Position numbers and translations under genes: made by a program. From Colias croceus (Eukaryota > Arthropoda > Insecta > Lepidoptera > Pieridae), in assembly GCF_905220415.1 (NCBI RefSeq), contig NC_059564.1, forward strand, positions 2,182,501 to 2,246,500: a stretch of DNA of 64,000 bases, given 5' to 3'. A model generated the notes under the pieces. The model did not search any database. It worked only from the letters and a program-made list of their open reading frames with translations, and was not told the origin of the DNA. Positions 58,417 to 64,000 of this stretch are shown piece after piece; position 1 is the first letter of the stretch; each line of letters begins with the position of its first letter.

Positions 58417-58645
58417 GACGCCTCCTTGGTACAGTGGTTGACGCGTGAGCGTAGAACCGAGAGATCCTGGGTTCGATTCCCGGTGGAGACGAAGAAAAAA
58501 AAATGTCTCGGTCTGGTAGGACACAGAAGGCTGATCAAGTGATCACCTACTTATCCCTAAAGAAAATTGATCAGTGAAACAGATGTATGCATAATGCATC
58601 TGCCCCTTACCCCACTACGGGGACACGGGACTTCACTTCACTTAT
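58417..58645 (+). mobile_element. tRNA-derived SINE
   Basis: A box ttggtacagtggttgacgcg and B box gggttcgattccc with a nearly closing acceptor stem (cgcctcc/ggagacg, one mismatch), followed by a non-tRNA body (tggtaggacacagaaggctg, tgatcagtgaaacagatg) and tcacttcact. Related head at 12468-12513. A working tRNA gene is unlikely because of the mismatch and the attached tail. Confidence 0.8.
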
Positions 58646-58762
58646 GTCTCAACTTTCACGTAAACTTCTCGGTGAACCGAAGATAGTTAAATGATTTTGT
58701 CATATTATGACATATTTTTAATTTTCACACAATCATGTCGCCTTGTCGCAATTCCACATACA

Positions 58763-58886
58763 TCTATACTAATATTAAAAAGCTGAGGAGATTGTTTGTT
58801 TGTTTCAACGCGCTAATCTCAGGAAGGTCCGATTTGAAAAACTATTTCGTTGTTAGATAGCCCATTTATCGAGGAAGGTTATAGGC
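58763..58886 (+). mobile_element. Helitron (AAGCTGAAGAGTTTG family), 3' truncated
   Basis: TCTATACTAATATTAAAAAG to gaggaaggttatagg; the hairpin end is missing. Confidence 0.75.
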
Positions 58887-59255
58887 ATAGGGTTTCAGGA
58901 AAAGTCGACCTAGATCCGTTAAGGGCGTGTAGTACACATCATTTCTGAATGATTTCACTATGGAACCCTCCATTCGAGATATTCGAGCTTTAATTTTTTT
59001 TATGAAAATGCCCAATTTTTTGGCTAAGTATACAATTGAATATTTTGATTTTTTTTTACTCTTATGATTATTTTTTTTTTTGGTTTTTTACATGAAGAAT
59101 GAGATGCTGACTAAAATTGCACGTAAGTTAACTAAATAGGTCATTGTAGACGATCGAAACTTAAGAAAGTAAGTACAAATTATAAAAAAATATTTTTCTT
59201 TTCTGGATAGGTATCTCAAAAAAATATTATGGCACAGTTTGCTCTGCAGATGTGC
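58887..59255. other. Non-coding spacer
   Basis: Contains agggtttcaggaaaagtcga and ggaaccctccattcgagata, probably an old repeat. No gene. Confidence 0.4.
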
Positions 59256-59259
59256 TTAA

Positions 59260-60521
59260 CCTCCTGAGACCCAGGATTTTTTTCTCTTTCTTTTGTAATA
59301 AAAATTAGCTGTATCTGTTCTAATGCAATTATAGATATTCAAAAAAATGGTAAAAAAAATCTTTCGTGGAAAACTTGGATTTTCTTTATGTCATGTATAT
59401 ATTACAGGGGGTCCCAGTTCCAAGTGTAATAAGTTTATGAAAATGAAGAAAAACTACATGTTTTTTTAGTTATTATATATTTTTAAACTTGAATCTAAAT
59501 AGTTATTATTCTATCCATTGTTCTGTGTCTATTTTTTGTACCTTGGATCATAGATAGGTATTTTTAAGGGTGAGAAACGACCAGTTCATGTATTTTGCAC
59601 CGGCGTGGTGGTGTATTTATATTGTCACGTCCACCCCTAGGTCTTATTTCTAATCCATCCTCTCGGTCAGCCTCCCCATAAGCTTGGTCCACGTCATGTG
59701 CGTCCCCGAGATGGTCTGCCAACAACTGAAGATGACATACATAGTGACGATTCTGTTCTGAAATGACTCATACTCATTGGACGAATGGAAGAAGAATCAT
59801 GTTCTGGTATTTGGGCGGCTTCATCGGTATCATTTGGGGTATTACCTTCATCTCAAACATTTATTTATTCAATTAGACTTCTTCTAAAAGCAATTTTGAA
59901 TCGTCACAACAGTATTAACATTTACCACCGATTCGGAAAGCAGTATCTATGGAGAAGAACCGGCAAGAAACTCCATAGGTCCATCATATAGGTCAATATT
60001 TGACTCATCCAGGTGTTGGTAGATCTCAGTATCTTATAATCCTTGGAAATTATAATAAAATCTGTAACATAAACTAAAGAATGTCATGTAGGTAATACAT
60101 GGGGCTCTAGTAACCAATACCAATTTGGCAAGAATTGAGACCAAATGTCTTACCAGTATGACATAAAAGAAAACATTAATATTTTTCACAAGTTTTAGAT
60201 TTATCTTACAAAATAACTATTGCAGTTGCAGAAATAATATCTATTATCATTAGATATACAAAGATATACTGCAATATACGAATGGTTCCACTAGAAATAT
60301 AAGATTACTGACCACGTGTTTGCCGTCGCACAGCCACCGTCAACTTCGAAATGAGAATACTTCAAATCACTGTCACTTATAAAACCAAAAACCGTTTAGT
60401 ATAGTGGATGACATACCACTACATCGATTTGAGGTATTATTCGCGCATATACGCAAAAGATGGCGTTGAAATATTTTTTTATTGTTTATGTAATATATAT
60501 ATGACCGCAGGCCCCAGGAGG
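59260..60521 (-). mobile_element. piggyBac-like remnant
   Basis: TTAA at 59256-59259 and 60522-60525, with inner ends CCTCCTGagaccc and ggccccAGGAGG inverted. A minus-strand frame near 59640-59850 reads DEAAQIPEHDSSSIRPMS, an acidic stretch as at the N-terminus of piggyBac transposases. The rest of the transposase is deleted. A LINE fragment (59851-59978) is inserted in it. Confidence 0.65.
59851..59978 (-). mobile_element. LINE 3' end fragment
   Basis: Reverse complement of the 3' UTR at 54690-54800 (ttatttattcaattagactt, cggaaagcagtatctatgga, gaagaaccggcaagaaactc). The 68-residue frame at 59785-59991 spans it and is not a gene. Confidence 0.8.
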
Positions 60522-60928
60522 TTAAAAACATCTACATTTTATCAGCTATCCAATATTTAAACTCATAGAAAAAAACATAGTTGAAAAGGTTTAGGTAGTA
60601 GGTCTAACGGGTCCCTCGGCTATAGTCCTTCAAGTTAATCCGGTGCGTGTGAGCGAGACAACTTACGATTTATGCAGGTAAGAGTGAGAAAAATAATGTG
60701 CAAAAACAAGTTTGGGGATACAACATGCCCATTGCTTTGTATTTGGTCGTTTGTTTGCTTGCCATCCATTTTAGTCTGCTCATGCGATTCGTCCATGGTA
60801 GATGCGAATTATTGTGTTTTCGGATTTCCACACGACTTGGCTTTGTTTCTAGACTGATTTTTCTAACTGTGACTACTGTGCTTGTTTACTGGACTCTGAT
60901 TTGTGCTTGTGATATTGGACTGTTGAAA

Positions 60929-61246
60929 ATGGCAACATACTCGAACGAAGAATATGCGGATATGCTTATGTGCTACGGATACTGCAATTGCGTGTCCGCA
61001 CAAGCTCGGACTGAGTACATACGACGCTATCCCGACCGTCGAGTACCTAATGAGAGCGTTTTCGACGGAGTTTACCGACGACTTCGTGAAACTGGCTCTG
61101 TTTCGCGACGACGTACGGACTTAGGAAGACCACATGTCATTGATGACGACGAGGAACAAGATCATCACGCTAAGACCAACAGGAGCGGAGCCACGCGGGC
61201 GAAACTGCGGAGCGCAGCTAGTATAAATGACACACACAAAAAGTAA
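60929..61246 (+). pseudogene. Transposon-derived HTH protein (DUF4817-like), fused to a Helitron end
   Basis: From ATG 60929 the protein begins MATYSNEEYADMLMCYGYCN and continues RTEYIRRYPDRRVPNESVFDG to GSVSRRRTDLGRP, the helix-turn-helix N-terminal domain (DUF4817 type) found in insect Tc/mariner-like transposases. After DDDEEQ the sequence enters the 3' end of a Helitron (61161-61221) in frame, so the last about 28 codons are Helitron DNA. The DDE domain is absent. An in-frame upstream extension to 60698 is not supported by the family. Confidence 0.75.
61161..61221 (+). mobile_element. Helitron 3' end fragment (AAGCTGAAGAGTTTG family)
   Basis: atcacgctaagaccaacagg to cgaaactgcggagcgcagct and AG. 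Only the terminal 61 bp. Confidence 0.8.
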
Positions 61247-61454
61247 AACAAGAACCTGAAACATAAATTTAGAAAAAAAAAATACTCTTTACCTGGGAAT
61301 TATGAATAGAAACGACAGAAACGACGACACATTCAGATGAAAATAATATTAAACATTTATAATAATTTAACTGTCGAACCTTGCTTCTACTTTTCAAGAT
61401 CCATCTTCCTTTTTTTGGCGAGAGATTAAAGGGTAAAAATTTAGAATATGGACC

Positions 61455-61545
61455 GTCGATGCGGGGGTGGGGAGGGGTGGGGGAGGGGAGGGGGGGTCGG
61501 GGGGAACTCCTCGGTACCACTCCCCCCCCGCGCAGACCAGTAGTT
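61455..61545 (+). other. G-rich tract with quadruplex potential
   Basis: At least seven runs of four or more G within about 50 bp (ggggtggggaggggtggggg and onward), then a C-rich complement (ccactccccccccgcgc). Open frames here on both strands are composition artefacts. Confidence 0.85.
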
Positions 61546-61599
61546 CCTGAGATATTCAAGGTCAAAGTTTGAGGTTATAATTGGGCCGAAAGTGACAAA

Positions 61600-61930
61600 T
61601 AATGGAGGGGAGGATAAACCTTTCCCTTCCCTCAATTCCCAAACTCCCTCCATAACCAAATTGTTGCACTATATTGCTTCTGCTTCTGCTCCAGCGCTGC
61701 GGGAAGTGCAGCCCTATCACCCTTGCGTATCTAAGTACAGGCACCTAGCTCGCCTACGCAGCTTCGGCTGTTTGGTCGCCTTCGGCGACCAGCCTCAGCC
61801 GCTTCTGCTTGTACGGTGCCTGCACTTAGCTACAGCGGGCGAGGGCTGCTCTCCCTCCGCGCTTCCGGATTTTTTAATACACTCTAGGGGTAAGAGCGGA
61901 AGGACCACGTGGAGTCGGGGTTGACAGATT
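61600..61930. other. GC-rich island of unknown origin
   Basis: Markedly richer in G+C than the flanks. Contains a perfect hairpin, ggtcgcc-ttc-ggcgacc at 61776-61792, inside a larger inverted pattern (gcacctagct..agctaca; ggcacc..ggtgcc). The 110-residue plus frame (61592-61924) has no domain I recognise, so it is not called as a gene. Confidence 0.4.
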
Positions 61931-62548
61931 TGGTTATGTGACTGCTCATCTTTTGTGTAATGGATTTATGTGGGTTACATTTTACCCATAATTGTATTAT
62001 TATTATTAGAATTATTTACTTTTGTATAAATTAAATTATAACTAAACATAATTGAACTGAATTATTAATTAATAGTCGAGCAGCTACATTGCTGATGTGG
62101 CTATATGTAAACTAGTGTTTTGTGTAATTTCTTTATCTTTACTAAAATACTTTAGTTAACTTTGTGCATTGTTATTATTATCCAATATGTTTATATTTTA
62201 GAGGAAATATAATAAAACATACTTCTTTTATATACAATAACACTATAATAACTAAAATTATGTATTTTATAAAGTATTATTGTGATAAAAATATCACTAA
62301 AAAGCTGTATGAGTGAATCATTTGCTAGTGACAAGCATCTGTCAACGTCAAAATTACGAAAAGTAGTACAAATTAAACAAATTTGTTTATTTTATTATAA
62401 AAAAAATACGCGGCTGCGCAACTTGAAACTTCGTAAAATTACTTCTCAGAGTCTTATCTTATCGCTATAAAATCGCCGATATCCAACTCGACGGTCCATA
62501 TTCTAAATTTTATCCGATTAAAGTTTTCGTCATTACTCATCGTCAATA
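61931..62548. other. Non-coding spacer
   Basis: AT-rich, no gene or repeat recognised. Confidence 0.5.
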
Positions 62549-63237
62549 GCCGGGTCCACACCGGACGATCCATCGCGATCCAAAGATGCAGGCGGTGTGG
62601 ACGTGCCGCGCACGTATTGGAGCGCGCGCGCTCCCTACCTCGTGCGATCCGTGTGCGGTCGGTTTTTGTGCCCGCTTCAAAGGTGCCTCAGATGCGTGAT
62701 GCGCGCGGTGTGGACGGTTGTGTTGGATCGCGCGATCCACCTCACCATGGACATCTTAGAAAGTTGCCGTCTGATATCGCTTTTAAAGAATTTAAATGTT
62801 TATGGGACCCCAAAGATTCTAATTAAACCAATAGAGGTATTAGAGATGATGCTTGGCGTCAGATTTCTCGTGAAATGGGGAATAAGTCGATCGAGAACCT
62901 AAAGAAAAAAAACTCTGCGTACAGCTGAGTCCCAGATTCCAAGCGATTTTTGTAAATTTGTTTCACCCAAAACCGTCGTTTTCTTTTTTGTGATTTTATG
63001 CGCAAACATTTAAGCAAAATAAAAGTTATTGCTGCAACGGCAAGACGCCGCCGTTGTACGTATGACTCCATATCGTACAAGAGTTAGACTGGCTGAATCA
63101 CGGATCGCCTTAGGATCGCTTGGAGCGCATATTTCAGATCGCAAGTTTCCAAAAGTGGATCGGCCTAACACGATCCACGCCCCGCGATCCTGGATCGCGG
63201 ATCGCGGGATCGATGGATCGTTTGGTGTGGACCCGGC
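62549..63237 (+). mobile_element. PIF/Harbinger-like element with MADF remnant
   Basis: Left end gccgggtccacaccggacga and right end (tcgtttggtgtggacccggc) are inverted over about 30 bp. Flanks read AAT on both sides if the ends are taken as AGCCGGG. The interior has many gatcgc repeats near the right end. A MADF-domain remnant (62752-62928) is the kind of second protein that PIF/Harbinger elements encode. No transposase is present. Confidence 0.7.
62752..62928 (+). pseudogene. MADF-domain protein remnant
   Basis: The frame reads FKEFKCLWDPKDSN, a TAA stop, then TNRGIRDDAWRQISREMG and NLKKK before TGA at 62926. This is the pattern of a MADF (Myb/SANT-like in Adf-1) DNA-binding domain, with the stop replacing the usual tyrosine after DSN. 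The start is lost. Confidence 0.7.
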
Positions 63238-63787
63238 TAATACAAATAAAAAAATGTATTTATAATCGGTAGTTATAGAAGCAACTAAAAATATACAATT
63301 AGTTAGTTAAAAAAATGTATATTTTGTTTGAATGAATAACCCTAAGCTAACCCTGCTGTACCTATCTACTAGGAGAATCTTGCTTCTTTGCGGCATCGCT
63401 TTTTTAATGACTTTTTTTATGTGTATGTAACTATAATGTATGTATGGAATTATGAAAAAAGATTTAGCCCGGCGAGGCCAAATATTTTTATAGTTTATTT
63501 CAAAACCCTCTATTATTGAACTTGTTAAGAATTTGTTACATAGTTTCACTGATCGTATAACAATGAAGTATTATGTATAGTTCGTAACGTTCCGTTTTTG
63601 ATGATTTCACTTTCACAGTTACAATTAGATTCGTTTGGGGTTCAGTGATTAGATACATTTTTACCAGCTGTGCCGCGCGGTGCCGATGCCGCGGGCAAAA
63701 GCATTATTTCTACAACATGTTTGTATAGCTCTACAGACTAAGTATCATACATTCTTACAAAATTTCACGTTTATATTATTATCTTAT
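63238..63787. other. Non-coding spacer
   Basis: AT-rich. gctgtgccgcgcggtgccga at 63667 may be the eroded hairpin of another Helitron. No gene. Confidence 0.45.
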
Positions 63788-63980
63788 ACAGGATGTCCCA
63801 CTGTTGGTATACCTACTAAGCTCAAAGGAGGTTATAGTTTTGCATACGCTGAGTACGTAAAAAATACTTATAAAATTCCAGACGCATTTTTTTTTTCAAA
63901 TAGATGAATTCTTAAAACTCTATGTGTACACCCATAGCAAGCAACCCGGCACCCGCCCAACTTTGCCACCAGCACGTGAG
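63788..63980. repeat. ACAGGGTGTCCCACTGTTGG repeat, long copy
   Basis: acaggatgtcccactgttgg to ccgcccaactttgccaccag. Copies at 37187-37368 (inverse) and 44441-44535. Confidence 0.7.
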
Positions 63981-64000
63981 CTATCGTTAAAGATCATATT

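Noticed and set aside
58417..58490. tRNA gene
   Set aside because: A and B boxes are present, but the acceptor stem has a mismatch and the sequence continues into a SINE body with a related head elsewhere (12468). Best read as a SINE.
62543..62902. Arg/His-rich frames on both strands
   Set aside because: Composition effect of the GATCGC/GCGCGC-rich end of the PIF/Harbinger-like element. Only the MADF frame has a recognisable pattern.

Overview
The window is insect nuclear DNA, very probably from a ditrysian moth or butterfly. It is AT-rich, its genes are split by short-consensus introns, and it is full of repeats I associate with Lepidoptera: Lep1-type Helitrons ending in a GC hairpin plus CTAG, MITEs beginning AACCGACTTC, tRNA-headed SINEs, a DIRS element, I-type and CR1/Jockey-like LINEs, hAT, piggyBac and PIF/Harbinger remnants. 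There is no prokaryotic or organellar sequence. Protein names rest on recognising motifs by eye; no database was searched.

Two host genes are supported. At the left edge, on the minus strand, lies the first coding exon (2322-2676) of a transcription factor with an N-terminal engrailed-homology (eh1) motif, probably a homeobox gene; the rest is outside the window. On the plus strand a complete UBXN4 (UBX-domain protein of the ER and p97/VCP pathway) can be assembled from eleven exons between 28323 and 45665. The predicted protein has 529 residues, with all junctions in phase: a thioredoxin-like N-terminus, a low-complexity linker, a charged coiled coil, a UBX domain with its FPR turn, and a C-terminal hydrophobic segment. 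A possible extra 3' exon lies at 57710.

Layout: 1-2070, Helitron remnants including a PIF1-type helicase tail; 2300-15300, homeobox exon and its upstream non-coding region with scattered MITEs, SINEs and minisatellites; 15336-21003, an intact I-like LINE with target-site duplications; 21017-28300, non-coding DNA holding a nested hAT element (24559-26902); 28323-45665, UBXN4, with a complete DIRS retrotransposon in intron 1 and about a dozen Helitrons in the other introns; 46555-56003, a large foldback palindrome built of two satellites (120 bp and about 108 bp), one arm of which was hit by a LINE that was itself hit by a hAT transposon; 56300-64000, a MITE, Tc1/mariner-like fragments, a SINE, a piggyBac remnant, a G-rich tract and a PIF/Harbinger element with a MADF remnant.

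The host coding part is small. Most of the window is a record of successive transposon insertions, and several affect UBXN4 directly: a duplicated splice donor after exon 8, an inverted MITE pair around exons 8-9, and two near-identical Helitrons in direct orientation around exons 4-10.
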